This document shows positions 46,632 through 56,188 of a stretch of DNA of 64,000 nt, piece after piece. The stretch is from JABJGO01 sp963921245 (GTDB taxonomy: Bacteria > Pseudomonadota > Alphaproteobacteria > Rhodospirillales > Casp-alpha2), in assembly GCA_963921245.4 (NCBI GenBank), contig CAWUEY030000001.1, positions 2,356,001 to 2,420,000 on the forward strand, written 5' to 3'. How positions within the stretch are numbered: position 1 is the stretch's first letter; each line of letters begins with the position of its first letter. Below the pieces are notes generated by a model. It had not been told where the DNA came from. It made no database searches and saw only the letters and a program-made list of their open reading frames with translations. A program made the position numbers and the translations under genes.

Positions 46632-49600
46632 CCATTAAACTGGCCGTTGATATCGGCGGGACCTTTACTGACGTTGTCGTGGAACGTGACGGTGTCCACC
46701 ACGGAACCAAGGTCTTAACCACCCATGATGCTCCGGCTCGCGGGTTTATGACAGGTGTGGAAGCGGTTCTGTCAGAAACCGGGATCCAGGCAAAAGACGT
46801 TGCGCTGATCGTCCACGGTACAACACTTGCCACGAACGCCCTGATTGAGAGAAAAGGCGTGAAAACCGCCCTGATCACGACGGCGGGTCACCGGGATGCC
46901 CTGGAGATGGCCTACGAAAACCGCTTCGATCAATATGACCTCATGGCCGAGCGATTACCGCCGCTGGTTCCCCGAAACTTGCGATTGGGCGTTGCGGAGC
47001 GCCTTGATTACCAAGGCGGTGTGCGTAAACCTCTTGATCTGGACTCCGTAAAGGCGCTGATCCCGGTTCTAAAGGAACAGGCCGTCGAGAGTATCGCGAT
47101 TGGTTTGTTGCATGCCTATGCCAATCCGAAGCATGAACAGCGGGTTGCAGAGGTTCTGAGCGCGGCTTTGCCGGATGTCTGGATATCCCTGTCTTCCGAT
47201 GTTTGTCCTGAAATCCGTGAATACGAGCGCCAGTCAACGACCTGTGCCAATGCCTATGTACGTCCGATTATGGCGGCATACCTGGAAGACCTTCGGACCC
47301 GTTTGGCGGCGGCCGGTTTTACCTGTCCCTGCCTGTTGATGACGTCCGGCGGGAATCTGGTGACAATAGAAACGGCCTGTCGGCACCCTATTCGGCTTGT
47401 TGAATCCGGCCCTGCGGGCGGTGCTATTCTGGCGGCCCACCTGGCCCGCCAACATGGCGAGGATAGTGTTGTATCCTTTGATATGGGTGGCACGACGGCG
47501 AAAATATGCCTGATCGACCATGGCGCGCCACTTTTGAGTCGTACCTTTGAGGTGGATCGTGCTCACCGCTTTATGAAAGGTAGTGGTCTGCCGGTGAAAA
47601 TACCCGTGGTTGAAATGGTCGAGATCGGCGCGGGCGGCGGTTCTATTGCCAGTCTCGACAATCTGGGACGTATTCAGGTTGGCCCGGAAAGCGCGGGTTC
47701 CAGCCCTGGACCGGCCTGTTACGGCCTGGGCGGCGACAGGGCAACAATTTCCGATGCCAATCTGGTCATGGGGCGGCTGGACCCACATGCCTTCGGTGGC
47801 GGCATGACTCTGGATGTGGATGGCGCGCGCGCCGCTATTCTCAGGGATGTGGGCTCCAGGGCCAACAATGATGCTGTATCCGCCGCTCTCGGCATTGTGG
47901 AAGTGGTAGATGAAAATATGGCGGCGGCGGCTCGGGTTCATGCTGTTGAACGGGGTATGGAAATCGAAGCCCGTACCATGATCGCCTTTGGCGGCGCGGC
48001 ACCCCTTCATGCCGCGCGGTTGGCGGAAAAGCTTGGCATTGAAAGGATAATCATTCCTGCTAATGCAGGCGTCGGGTCCGCTGTCGGGTTCCTGATTGCG
48101 CCTATTGCCTATGAAGTCGTGCGTAGCCGTTACCAGGTGCTGTCCGATCTGGATACCGCAATGCTATCGAACCTGATTGCCGACATGCGAAACGAGGCAC
48201 TGGAGGTTGTTCGACTGGGAGCGCCCGATGAGACCGTTGAGGAAACCCGCCACGCCTATGCACGTTATGCAGGGCAAGGCCATGAGATAAAGATCGAGGT
48301 GCCGCCGGGTGAGCTGGACTCAGAGCTCGGGGCGGCGCTTCATGCCGCATTCGAAGTGGCGTACCAGCGGCAATATGACCGTACAGTTCCGGGCTTGGAA
48401 GTCGAGGTTCTGACCTGGTCGGTGACGGTCTCGACCGTCGAGGCCGAGAAACCTCAAACAGTTACAATGGCAGCGGCGGACAAGAATTTTGAAGCGCCGA
48501 CCGCACGGAATATGCATTTTCCGGGCATCGTTGATGTGACGATTGCCGGAGAAGTGGCGCGATCGGGCCTTCAGGAAACAACCCGTGTTTCAGGCCCCGC
48601 CGTGATTACAGAAGCGCAGACGACGACTGTGGTGCCACCGGGTTTTACGGCTGGTCTTGCCAGCAATGGTGACCTTGTGCTGAACGCGCTTGCCGCTGCC
48701 GCCGGTTCGCAAACCGGCGATCAAACCAGTGATGCGGGCGGGGTGCGCAATCAGGTGCTGTGGAATCGAATGATTGCGATTGTTGAAGAGCAGGCGCAGG
48801 CCCTGATCCGGACAGCATTCTCAACAACCGTGCGAGAAGCCGGAGACCTGTCGGCCGGATTGTTCGACCCGCAAGGCCGGATGCTGGTACAAGCGGTGAC
48901 GGGCACGCCTGGTCATGTGAACGCTATGGCCGCTTCCGTCGGTTATTTTCTTGAAGCCTACCCCTCACAGTCCATGAAACCGGGCGACGTCTATGTGACC
49001 AATGATCCCTGGCTCGGCACAGGTCACCTGTTTGACTTTACCGTCGTGACGCCGGTGCATTTGGAAAGGCGCATGGTGGGTCTTTTTGCTTCTACCGTCC
49101 ATGTGGTTGATATCGGTGGGTCAGGTTTCAGCCCCGATGCAGGACAGGTCTATGAAGAAGGCTTGTGTATCCCGATCATGCGGTTGTTCGAAGAGGGCCA
49201 TGAAAACGAGAGTGTATTCGAGATCGTACGGGCAAACGTGCGAGAGCCGGTTCAGGTGGTTGGTGATCTTTATTCCCTTGCGACCTGTAACGGTGTCGGT
49301 GCAAGACGGTTGCTCGCTATGATGCAGGAATTCGGTATGACCGACTTACAGACCATCGGTAATCATATTATCGATGCCTCACGGACCGCCATGCTTGCCC
49401 AGATCGCCGTCCTGCCCACAGGCATCTATGAAAACAGCATGACCGTCGACGGGCATGATACGCCGGTGGAACTGGTGGCGAAACTGACCATCGAAGACGA
49501 TGCCATTACGGTGGATTTTGACGGCACGTCATCTATGTCTCCCTTTGGTATCAACGTGCCGATGACCTATGCGGAGGCCTATGCATCTTTCGGAATACGC

Positions 49601-50353
49601 TGTGTGGTCGGTAGCGATATTCCCAACAACACAGGGTCACTGTCGCCAATCGTGGTGCGGGCGCCTTCCGGGTGTATCCTGAATGCCCCCAGGCCCGCGG
49701 CGGTAACGGCCCGCCACGTCATTGGTCAGATGCTGCCGGACGTGGTGCTTGGGTGCCTGGATCAAGCAGTACCGGGTATCGCACCGGCGGAGGGCAGCTC
49801 CAGCCTCTGGAACCCCATGCTGTCCGGTGGTGCCGGTATGGTGGGCGCGGATGTTGGCACCGACGATCCTATCTTTGCGGTTACCATCTTTCATTCCGGT
49901 GGCACGGGCGCCCGCCCCGGGAAAGCCGGCCTGTCGGCGACCGCATTCCCATCAGGTGTCCGCAATACACCGGTCGAGATAACCGAATCCATTGCGCCGC
50001 TGATTTTTCATCAGAAGGAATACCGGATAGGCTCCGGGGGTGCGGGTGAATTTGCCGGTGGGGATGGTCAAATTATTGAAGTTGCCCATGCTGATGACGC
50101 GGCCTTCGCGGTGTTCGCCCTGTTTGACCGTATCCGATTTCCCGCACGCGGACGTCGCGGCGGCGCGGACGGTGCGGCAGGCTGTATCCGCCTCGGAAAA
50201 GGGGAAACCTTGAAAGGTAAGGGTAAGCAGATTATTCCCGCCGGGGACACACTGGTGCTGGAATTGCCGGGTGGCGGGGGATTGGGGCGTGTGGACCAGT
50301 CGCTTAAAACGACTCCAGAACCCGGCACCCACGATACAGACATCGGTTCTTAG
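46628..50353 (+). CDS. Fused hydantoinase/5-oxoprolinase (HyuA-HyuB)
   Basis: A 1241-residue fusion. The N-terminal HyuA-type ATPase half (about 1-690) has LAVDIGGTFTDVV, HGTTLATNALIERKG, GPAGGAILAAHLA and SFDMGGTTAKICLI. The C-terminal HyuB half (about 710-1240) starts WNRMIAIVEEQAQALIRTAFS, then REAGDLSAGLFDPQGRM, and ends with a glycine-rich LPGGGGLG. Such fusions open hydantoin, oxoproline or related N-heterocycles with ATP, or carboxylate ketones. ATG 46628 is preferred to TTG 46622 because it overlaps the previous stop. The substrate is not evident. Confidence 0.9.
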   Translation: MTIKLAVDIGGTFTDVVVERDGVHHGTKVLTTHDAPARGFMTGVEAVLSETGIQAKDVALIVHGTTLATNALIERKGVKTALITTAGHRDALEMAYENRFDQYDLMAERLPPLVPRNLRLGVAERLDYQGGVRKPLDLDSVKALIPVLKEQAVESIAIGLLHAYANPKHEQRVAEVLSAALPDVWISLSSDVCPEIREYERQSTTCANAYVRPIMAAYLEDLRTRLAAAGFTCPCLLMTSGGNLVTIETACRHPIRLVESGPAGGAILAAHLARQHGEDSVVSFDMGGTTAKICLIDHGAPLLSRTFEVDRAHRFMKGSGLPVKIPVVEMVEIGAGGGSIASLDNLGRIQVGPESAGSSPGPACYGLGGDRATISDANLVMGRLDPHAFGGGMTLDVDGARAAILRDVGSRANNDAVSAALGIVEVVDENMAAAARVHAVERGMEIEARTMIAFGGAAPLHAARLAEKLGIERIIIPANAGVGSAVGFLIAPIAYEVVRSRYQVLSDLDTAMLSNLIADMRNEALEVVRLGAPDETVEETRHAYARYAGQGHEIKIEVPPGELDSELGAALHAAFEVAYQRQYDRTVPGLEVEVLTWSVTVSTVEAEKPQTVTMAAADKNFEAPTARNMHFPGIVDVTIAGEVARSGLQETTRVSGPAVITEAQTTTVVPPGFTAGLASNGDLVLNALAAAAGSQTGDQTSDAGGVRNQVLWNRMIAIVEEQAQALIRTAFSTTVREAGDLSAGLFDPQGRMLVQAVTGTPGHVNAMAASVGYFLEAYPSQSMKPGDVYVTNDPWLGTGHLFDFTVVTPVHLERRMVGLFASTVHVVDIGGSGFSPDAGQVYEEGLCIPIMRLFEEGHENESVFEIVRANVREPVQVVGDLYSLATCNGVGARRLLAMMQEFGMTDLQTIGNHIIDASRTAMLAQIAVLPTGIYENSMTVDGHDTPVELVAKLTIEDDAITVDFDGTSSMSPFGINVPMTYAEAYASFGIRCVVGSDIPNNTGSLSPIVVRAPSGCILNAPRPAAVTARHVIGQMLPDVVLGCLDQAVPGIAPAEGSSSLWNPMLSGGAGMVGADVGTDDPIFAVTIFHSGGTGARPGKAGLSATAFPSGVRNTPVEITESIAPLIFHQKEYRIGSGGAGEFAGGDGQIIEVAHADDAAFAVFALFDRIRFPARGRRGGADGAAGCIRLGKGETLKGKGKQIIPAGDTLVLELPGGGGLGRVDQSLKTTPEPGTHDTDIGS

Positions 50354-50460
50354 GGACTCCGAAAGGGCAGAAAACGCCGCCTCCCGATTTCGAGACGTAG
50401 CATAGCAGTAACCTGGATAAGACGATTGCGGTGTATCGGAAGCCGGTTTAGCCGTGGCGG

Positions 50461-52359
50461 CTAGATATAACTATGTCCTTTTAAAAGGGCAAGGACCTGA
50501 TCGGTCAGTTCGTCAACCGAATGATCGCCGCCAGCCAACACGATTTCCGCATTTTCCGGGCGTTCGTAGTCAGAATCGATCCCGGTGAAGTTTTTGATTT
50601 CCCCGGCCAGGGCTTTTTTGTAAAGCCCCTTGGGATCTCGCTGCTCACAAATCTCCAAAGGCGTGTCAACGAACACTTCAAGGAACTCGTCTTCTGCTAA
50701 CAGTTCGCGGGCCATCTGACGTTCATCCCGGAAGGGCGAAATGAAGGATGTCAGAACGATCAGCCCGGAATCAACAAGCAATGCGGAGACCTCCGCAACG
50801 CGGCGGATATTCTCAACCCGGTCCGCGTCGGTGAAACCCAGGTCCTTGTTCAATCCGTGGCGGACATTGTCTCCATCCAAGAGATACGTGTGACGTCCAA
50901 TCGCCTGAAGCTTTTTCTCAACGGCGTTGGCAACGGTGGACTTGCCAGAGCCAGAAAGCCCGGTGAACCAAAGCACGCAGGCCTTCTGATTTTTTTGTTT
51001 TGCCCGGGTTTCCTTGCTTACGTCCATTTCATGCCAGGTCAGGTTGGTCGCCCGCCGTAAGCCGAAATCGATCATGCCGCAACCAACTGTCGCGTTGGTA
51101 AAACGATCGACAAGGATGAAGGCCCCCGTATCGCGAACATCCTTGTAAGGATCAAAGGCGATGGCGTGTTCGAGAGCAAAGTTTGCATATGCCACTTCGT
51201 TCAAGCCCAGGGTTTTTGTTGCCAGATGTTCCAGTGAATTGATGTTGACCTGATATTTCAGTTCCGTGACAGCAGCCACGACAGAAGTGCTCCCCACTTT
51301 CATGAGATACTGACGTTCCGGCAACAGGGGGTCATCGTGCATCCATAGAACATGCGCGGCGAATTGGTCGGTTGTTTCCGGTGGCGACTCCGACGACGCA
51401 ATCAAATCCCCGCGAGAGACATCGATTTCATCGCTCAGTGTCAGGGTAACAGATTGTCCCGCGCGGGCTTCATTCAGGTCGCCATCGAACGTGGAAATGG
51501 ATTTTATGAAACTGGTTTTTTCGGATGGACTGACAATGATAGGATCATCCTTGCGGACGGTTCCGCTGGCAATGGTCCCACTGAAGCCCCTGAAGTCCAG
51601 GTTGGGCCTGTTGACCCACTGAACCGGCATGCGGAACGGGCCAGCCGTAATGTCGGATGTCACATCCACAGTTTCCAGGATATCAAGCAGGCAGGGGCCA
51701 TCATACCAGTCCATGGCTGTGCTGGGGTTCAGGACGTTATCACCCGTCAGGGCCGACAGCGGAACCGCGTGAATATTCTGAAGGCCCAGTGCTTCGGCAA
51801 AGTCTTCGTACTCTGCGGTGATGTGCTCATAGATCTGTCGATCATAATCCACCAGGTCCATCTTATTGACGGCGAGAACCGCATGCCGGATGCCCAGCAA
51901 ATTGACGATATAGGCGTGGCGGCGGGTCTGCGTCAGTATACCCTTGCGGGCATCGACAAGAATGACGGCAAGTTCCGCCGTTGAGGCACCTGTTGCCATG
52001 TTTCGGGTGTATTGCTCATGGCCTGGCGTATCGGCAACAATGAACTTGCGGCGATCCGTTGAGAAGAAGCGGTACGCGACATCAATGGTGATGCCTTGCT
52101 CACGTTCAGCCTGTAGCCCGTCGACAAGCAAAGCAAGATCGATGCTATCGCCTTGTGTGCCGACTTTCCTGCTGTCTGCCGAGACAGCGGCCAGCTGATC
52201 CTCGAAGATCAGTTTGGAATCGTATAACAGCCGCCCGATCAGGGTGCTTTTGCCGTCATCCACACTACCACAGGTAATAAAACGTAGCAGGTCTTTTTCT
52301 TCCTGACTTTTCAGGTAGGCGAGAATATCTGTTTCAATGAGATCACTGTGGTGGGCCAT
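50461..52359 (-). CDS. cysNC: Bifunctional sulfate adenylyltransferase large subunit / APS kinase (CysN-CysC)
   Basis: A 632-residue fusion. The CysN GTPase part (about 1-440) has CGSVDDGKSTLIGRLL, DTPGHEQYTRN and NKMD. The CysC part (about 460-632) has FTGLSGSGKSTVANAVEKKL and DGDNVRHGLNKDLGF. With CysD it turns sulfate and ATP into APS and then PAPS. Its ATG overlaps the cysD stop (TGATG). It is the last gene of the minus-strand cassette that begins with two sulfotransferases, which use PAPS. Confidence 0.97.
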   Translation of the reverse strand: MAHHSDLIETDILAYLKSQEEKDLLRFITCGSVDDGKSTLIGRLLYDSKLIFEDQLAAVSADSRKVGTQGDSIDLALLVDGLQAEREQGITIDVAYRFFSTDRRKFIVADTPGHEQYTRNMATGASTAELAVILVDARKGILTQTRRHAYIVNLLGIRHAVLAVNKMDLVDYDRQIYEHITAEYEDFAEALGLQNIHAVPLSALTGDNVLNPSTAMDWYDGPCLLDILETVDVTSDITAGPFRMPVQWVNRPNLDFRGFSGTIASGTVRKDDPIIVSPSEKTSFIKSISTFDGDLNEARAGQSVTLTLSDEIDVSRGDLIASSESPPETTDQFAAHVLWMHDDPLLPERQYLMKVGSTSVVAAVTELKYQVNINSLEHLATKTLGLNEVAYANFALEHAIAFDPYKDVRDTGAFILVDRFTNATVGCGMIDFGLRRATNLTWHEMDVSKETRAKQKNQKACVLWFTGLSGSGKSTVANAVEKKLQAIGRHTYLLDGDNVRHGLNKDLGFTDADRVENIRRVAEVSALLVDSGLIVLTSFISPFRDERQMARELLAEDEFLEVFVDTPLEICEQRDPKGLYKKALAGEIKNFTGIDSDYERPENAEIVLAGGDHSVDELTDQVLALLKGHSYI

Positions 52360-53264
52360 CAGAAATAACCCTCCTGCTTTTTTTTCTCCATGGAACCGGC
52401 CTGATCATGGTCAATTGTCCGGCCCTGACGCTCAGATGTGCGGGCCAACAGCATCTCCTGAATGATCTCGGGCAAGGTTGCCGCCGTCGATTCAAGGGCA
52501 CCGGTCAACGGATAACAGCCGAGTGTGCGGAAACGCACAGATCGCATCTGCGGTTCTTCGCCCGGCTCCAGCGGCATTCGCTCATCGTCGACCATAATCA
52601 GGGTGCCATCCCGTTCAACTACCGGGCGTTCGGCTGAGTAATAGAGAGGAACGATGGGGATGTCTTCCAGATAGATGTATTGCCAGATATCCAGTTCCGT
52701 CCAGTTGGATAGCGGGAAAGCGCGAATGCTCTCCCCCTTGTTGATACGGGCATTGTAGGTACGCCAAAGCTCCGGGCGCTGGTTTTTAGGATCCCAGCGA
52801 TGATTCTTTGTCCGGAAAGAGAAAATCCGTTCCTTGGCGCGGGATTTTTCCTCGTCCCGGCGGGCGCCGCCGAAAGCGGCGTCGAACTTGTATTTATTGA
52901 GAGCCTGTTTGAGCGCCTGGGTTTTCATAACGTCGGTATGAACCTGTGAGCCATGGGAAAAAGGGTTAACCCCCTGTGCCACGCCTTCCTGATTGATGTG
53001 GATGATGATGTCCATCCCGCTTTCCTCAACCATACGTTTACGAAAAGCGTACATTTCCTGAAATTTCCATGTGGTATCCACGTGCATCAGCGGGAAAGGG
53101 GGGTGGCCGGGATGGAATGCCTTGCGGGCGAGATGCAGCATTACCGAAGAGTCCTTGCCAATGGAATACAGCATTACGGGGTTCTCGAACGCCGCCGCAA
53201 CCTCGCGCATGATGTGGATGCTCTCGGCTTCCAGTTGTCGAAGGTGAGTAATTTCACCGATCAT
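52359..53264 (-). CDS. cysD: Sulfate adenylyltransferase small subunit
   Basis: A 301-residue PP-loop enzyme: LYSIGKDSSVMLHLARKAF, HVDTTWKFQEMY, FGGARRDEEKSRAKERIFSF and SNWTELDIWQYI. It adenylates sulfate together with CysN. ATG 53264 (MIGEITHL) is chosen over the frame start 21 bases upstream because GAGGGA lies before it. The gap to the preceding sulfotransferase gene is about 116 bases, so a separate promoter is possible. Confidence 0.96.
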   Translation of the reverse strand: MIGEITHLRQLEAESIHIMREVAAAFENPVMLYSIGKDSSVMLHLARKAFHPGHPPFPLMHVDTTWKFQEMYAFRKRMVEESGMDIIIHINQEGVAQGVNPFSHGSQVHTDVMKTQALKQALNKYKFDAAFGGARRDEEKSRAKERIFSFRTKNHRWDPKNQRPELWRTYNARINKGESIRAFPLSNWTELDIWQYIYLEDIPIVPLYYSAERPVVERDGTLIMVDDERMPLEPGEEPQMRSVRFRTLGCYPLTGALESTAATLPEIIQEMLLARTSERQGRTIDHDQAGSMEKKKQEGYF

Positions 53265-53380
53265 GTTTATCGTTCCCTCGGGCATTCGACATGGTTATAC
53301 GAAGAAAAATCAGGATGGTTCAGGGGCGGGACCATACGCATTGACCAAACCGACTTCAAGGCGATAAATGTAGTTTCAAT

Positions 53381-54133
53381 TTAAGCTGAACGCACATCTG
53401 GCAGGGCTTGAAGACGATGCTGGTACATGGCTTCATAGTGCGGCAAGGTCGCATCATACATCTTCCGCAGACGTGGGTCATGATCAATGGGTACATAATC
53501 CCGTTTTTGCGGCGCGAGGCCGGTGCTGTTGGCTAGATTATCGTGCCAGCTGCCGCCATTGTACCAACTGTAATTGTCGCGGGTTTCTGTTTCCCAATTG
53601 AGCGCCGCCGGGATAAACGGTATGCCCGTCGCCTGACAATAGGCGGCAGTAATACCGGGTGCATCATTCAACAGATCATCGGAATCGACCACGGGTGGCG
53701 GGGCACCAAGTCTGTCGCAGATGCGATCGAACACGGTCCGCTGTTCAACGATGCCAACCTCGTCCAGAGTAAAATCCGGCCAGTGTTTGTACATGGAAGG
53801 TAGAACTTTCTCCGGGTCCCTGATCAGGAAGGTATGCTGGAAATGGGCGAGAAAATCGTCACTCCACATGTGTTTGACGTAATGGATGAAATCCTTTGAG
53901 AAGACCGGACCCTTTGAGGCTTGTTGCTTTATGTCTTTCCAGACACTGTTGAACGTCAGTCCCTGTATGGGCGGCACATCATTGGGACGGGGTGTTTTGC
54001 GATCTTCCCCGAAATACCAGGCTTCACCGAAGGGTTCGTGCAGGCAAGTCATATCGCCGCGCTGGCTCATCATCTTCTCGAACGCCGTAGAGGTGGAGCG
54101 CGGAATGGCCCAAAGAGCGAGAATCCTAGGCAT
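53381..54133 (-). CDS. Sulfotransferase family protein (second of a tandem pair)
   Basis: A 250-residue protein starting LALWAIPRSTSTAFEKMM, a 5'-phosphosulfate-binding loop of the PAPS sulfotransferase type, with FLIRDPEKVLPSMYKHWPD as the 3'-phosphate-binding region (R and S). It is a close relative of the gene just upstream (54126-54917), sharing CHEP-type LHEPFGEAWYFG, HTFLIRDP and GLAPQKRDY. Start ATG 54133 overlaps the end of that gene by 8 bases. The acceptor substrate is unknown. Confidence 0.87.
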   Translation of the reverse strand: MPRILALWAIPRSTSTAFEKMMSQRGDMTCLHEPFGEAWYFGEDRKTPRPNDVPPIQGLTFNSVWKDIKQQASKGPVFSKDFIHYVKHMWSDDFLAHFQHTFLIRDPEKVLPSMYKHWPDFTLDEVGIVEQRTVFDRICDRLGAPPPVVDSDDLLNDAPGITAAYCQATGIPFIPAALNWETETRDNYSWYNGGSWHDNLANSTGLAPQKRDYVPIDHDPRLRKMYDATLPHYEAMYQHRLQALPDVRSA

Positions 54134-54917
54134 GGGCTGCTTCCGCCCGTTCGGTCGCAACGGGCTGGAGTCGATGTTCATACAGTGCTTCGTAGTGGGG
54201 CCGGGCAGCAGCATACATATCCAGCATGCGTTGATCACTTTCCAGCGGCGGGTAGGCGCGCTTTTGTGGGGCAATGCCGCTGCTCGACACCAGGCTGTCG
54301 TGGAAACCGTGGCGATCATCGTTCCAGGAAACCGTTTTTTTGGCGGCGCTATCGGTCTGTTTTTCCCAGGTCAGTGACTCGGCGATGTAGGGGATGCCGA
54401 CAGCTGCACAGTACGCCGCCATCATGGCTTCCGGTTCATTGACGAATTCGTCGGAATCGATCACCGTCGGTGCCGCGCCGTCGCGGGCGCATATACGTTT
54501 GAAGAGGGTGTAAAGGTCTTCAAATCCCAGCTCACCCGATACCACGTCCGGCCAGCGGGAATGCATGGAGGTAATAACCTTTTTTGGATCCCGGATCAGG
54601 AACGTGTGTTGGAAACGATCAAGGAATTTTTCGTCAGCCATATGCATGATTGAGTAGGCAAACTCTTTGATGAACACGGGGCTCGAAAGGGCTTGCTCCG
54701 CCAGCATTTTGTCCACTTTCGAGAACGTCAGTCCAGCCGTCGGTTGCAGGCTCTGATCGTCGTCGAAGTAACGGTTGTGGCGACGATCAAGGCCATAATA
54801 AAACGCCTCGTTATAGGGTTCGTGGTAGCACGTAAAATCACCGCGGTTCTTCATCACCCATTCAAAGGCGGTTGATGTTGCGCGGGGGGTTGTCCAAAGC
54901 GTCAGGATTTTCGTCAT
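54126..54917 (-). CDS. Sulfotransferase family protein (first of a tandem pair)
   Basis: A 263-residue protein with LTLWTTPRATSTAFEWVM as the phosphosulfate-binding loop, CYHEPYNEAFYYG, and FLIRDPKKVITSMHSRWPD. It is paralogous to the next gene over most of its length. It lies 16 bases after the racemase-fold gene and overlaps its paralogue, so the three are co-transcribed ahead of cysD-cysNC. The pair may act on two positions of one acceptor or form a heterodimer; this is inference. Confidence 0.88.
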   Translation of the reverse strand: MTKILTLWTTPRATSTAFEWVMKNRGDFTCYHEPYNEAFYYGLDRRHNRYFDDDQSLQPTAGLTFSKVDKMLAEQALSSPVFIKEFAYSIMHMADEKFLDRFQHTFLIRDPKKVITSMHSRWPDVVSGELGFEDLYTLFKRICARDGAAPTVIDSDEFVNEPEAMMAAYCAAVGIPYIAESLTWEKQTDSAAKKTVSWNDDRHGFHDSLVSSSGIAPQKRAYPPLESDQRMLDMYAAARPHYEALYEHRLQPVATERAEAAHA

Positions 54918-54933
54918 TGCACGGACCCGTCAC

Positions 54934-55752
54934 CTAGAGTGAAGACAAAAGTCGCCCATGAGAGCCGACTGGCTGAAGACCAAGAGTTTTAAAAATCCGC
55001 CAGTAGAGTGCTGTGTCGGAAGCCACGATCGGTTTGCCGATCTTTTCTTCAAGGCCCGGTATGTAGTAAAGCGCCCGCTTCGGCAGGTTATCCCCCGGGC
55101 GGCGCCAGTTGGGCATGCCGTTGATGACGATGGCGTCGGCATCCAGTGCCTGTTCGGCCACATAGGTCATGGATTTTTCCGCCAGCTCGCCTGCGAATAT
55201 CCAGGTCTGATCGTTGCATTCTTCCTGGGTGGCGTAGAAACCCTGGTCAACAAAATTCCCGGAATAAACCACGTTAAATCCGGCCTCTCTCAGGAACCGG
55301 GTGATTCCGTCTCGCCAGTCCGGCCAATAATAGACAGAGTTCAGCGCGATCTTTTCTGCGTTCAATGCGCGTAACCCTTCAACCAGACACATCCCCGCCA
55401 TATGAAAGGGCGTTTCAAACCTGTCGCCAATGCGATCACATATTTCACGAATGTCATCAGGCGTTGTGCCCTGGCAATGAACCCAGTTGGTACCCACCTG
55501 GCCGACCACATCGGTACCGTTGTTGGCCATGCATTCTACGACTTCTTCAAGCAGGTGAAAATTGTCGACACGCTGGGAAAGCTCATGGGCATATCCCCGG
55601 GCATGAAGCATGCGCCCGTGCACGCCGACGGATTCCGGTGCGATTTGCAGGAAATCAGTTGGCGCCGCATCAAAGTCATGGGGCGGGCAGGTAAATCCCA
55701 CCTGATGGGGGAAAAGTTTGTTCTTCGGGTCTTTCCAGCGTTCGGGTTTCAC
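54934..55752 (-). CDS. Asp/Glu racemase-fold protein (arylmalonate decarboxylase / maleate isomerase-like)
   Basis: A 272-residue protein with the superfamily pattern: VGFTCPPHDFDAAPTDFLQIAP, VVGQVGTNWVHCQGT, a middle ETPFHMAGMCLVEGLRAL, and a late DADAIVINGMPNW. In arylmalonate decarboxylase and racemases a catalytic cysteine sits at the GTS-type loop or at the late SC-type loop. Here those positions read GTN and NG, with a cysteine instead five residues on (HCQG). It may use a shifted cysteine or have another activity. First gene of the sulfotransferase/PAPS operon; ATG 55752 is the natural start. Confidence 0.78.
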   Translation of the reverse strand: MKPERWKDPKNKLFPHQVGFTCPPHDFDAAPTDFLQIAPESVGVHGRMLHARGYAHELSQRVDNFHLLEEVVECMANNGTDVVGQVGTNWVHCQGTTPDDIREICDRIGDRFETPFHMAGMCLVEGLRALNAEKIALNSVYYWPDWRDGITRFLREAGFNVVYSGNFVDQGFYATQEECNDQTWIFAGELAEKSMTYVAEQALDADAIVINGMPNWRRPGDNLPKRALYYIPGLEEKIGKPIVASDTALYWRIFKTLGLQPVGSHGRLLSSL

Positions 55753-55876
55753 AGGCCCGTCTCCTCAGACACAGTGTTTATCATAACGGTTTATCATAAC
55801 GAATTCGGGTAATTGTTGCGCGCCCTGATCCAGAAATCCAATGCATTTCAGCACAAAATAGTATATCAAAAATGTT

Positions 55877-56020
55877 ATACCTAATTATCGCTATCAGGTA
55901 CCATCTCTGAGCGTTCTCAACGCCTTTGAATCGGCGGCACGTCATGGAAACTTCAGCCGTCCGGCGGAACTGAGCAGTTCACAACGGCGTGTTGCCACGT
56001 TTGGTAATCCGGCCTTGATT
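55877..56020 (+). pseudogene. LysR-type (GcvA-like) regulator N-terminal remnant
   Basis: About 45 codons read LSVLNAFESAARHGNFSRPAELSSSQ, close to the GcvA/AmpR-type HTH start (LRAFEAAARHGSFS...). There is no start codon, and the frame degenerates before the recognition helix. The rest of the 436-base gap 55753-56188 shows nothing else. Confidence 0.6.
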
Positions 56021-56188
56021 ATCTGTCTCGGTAGATCAAGTCACGATTAGTCGGAAAAGCCCAAGCGGTGTCCGATAATCGTGTTCCATTGCTCTCATTT
56101 ATTGAGATCGATCGGATTCACACAGTTTGACACCTGTCCGTTTTTCGAATTCGGCTAAACAAGGGCTTCCGTCAAAACGTGATCCGAT

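Noticed and set aside
47234..48010. 258-residue minus-strand open frame within the hydantoinase gene
   Set aside because: It lies fully inside the HyuA half, whose motifs are clear; the antisense text has no family pattern.
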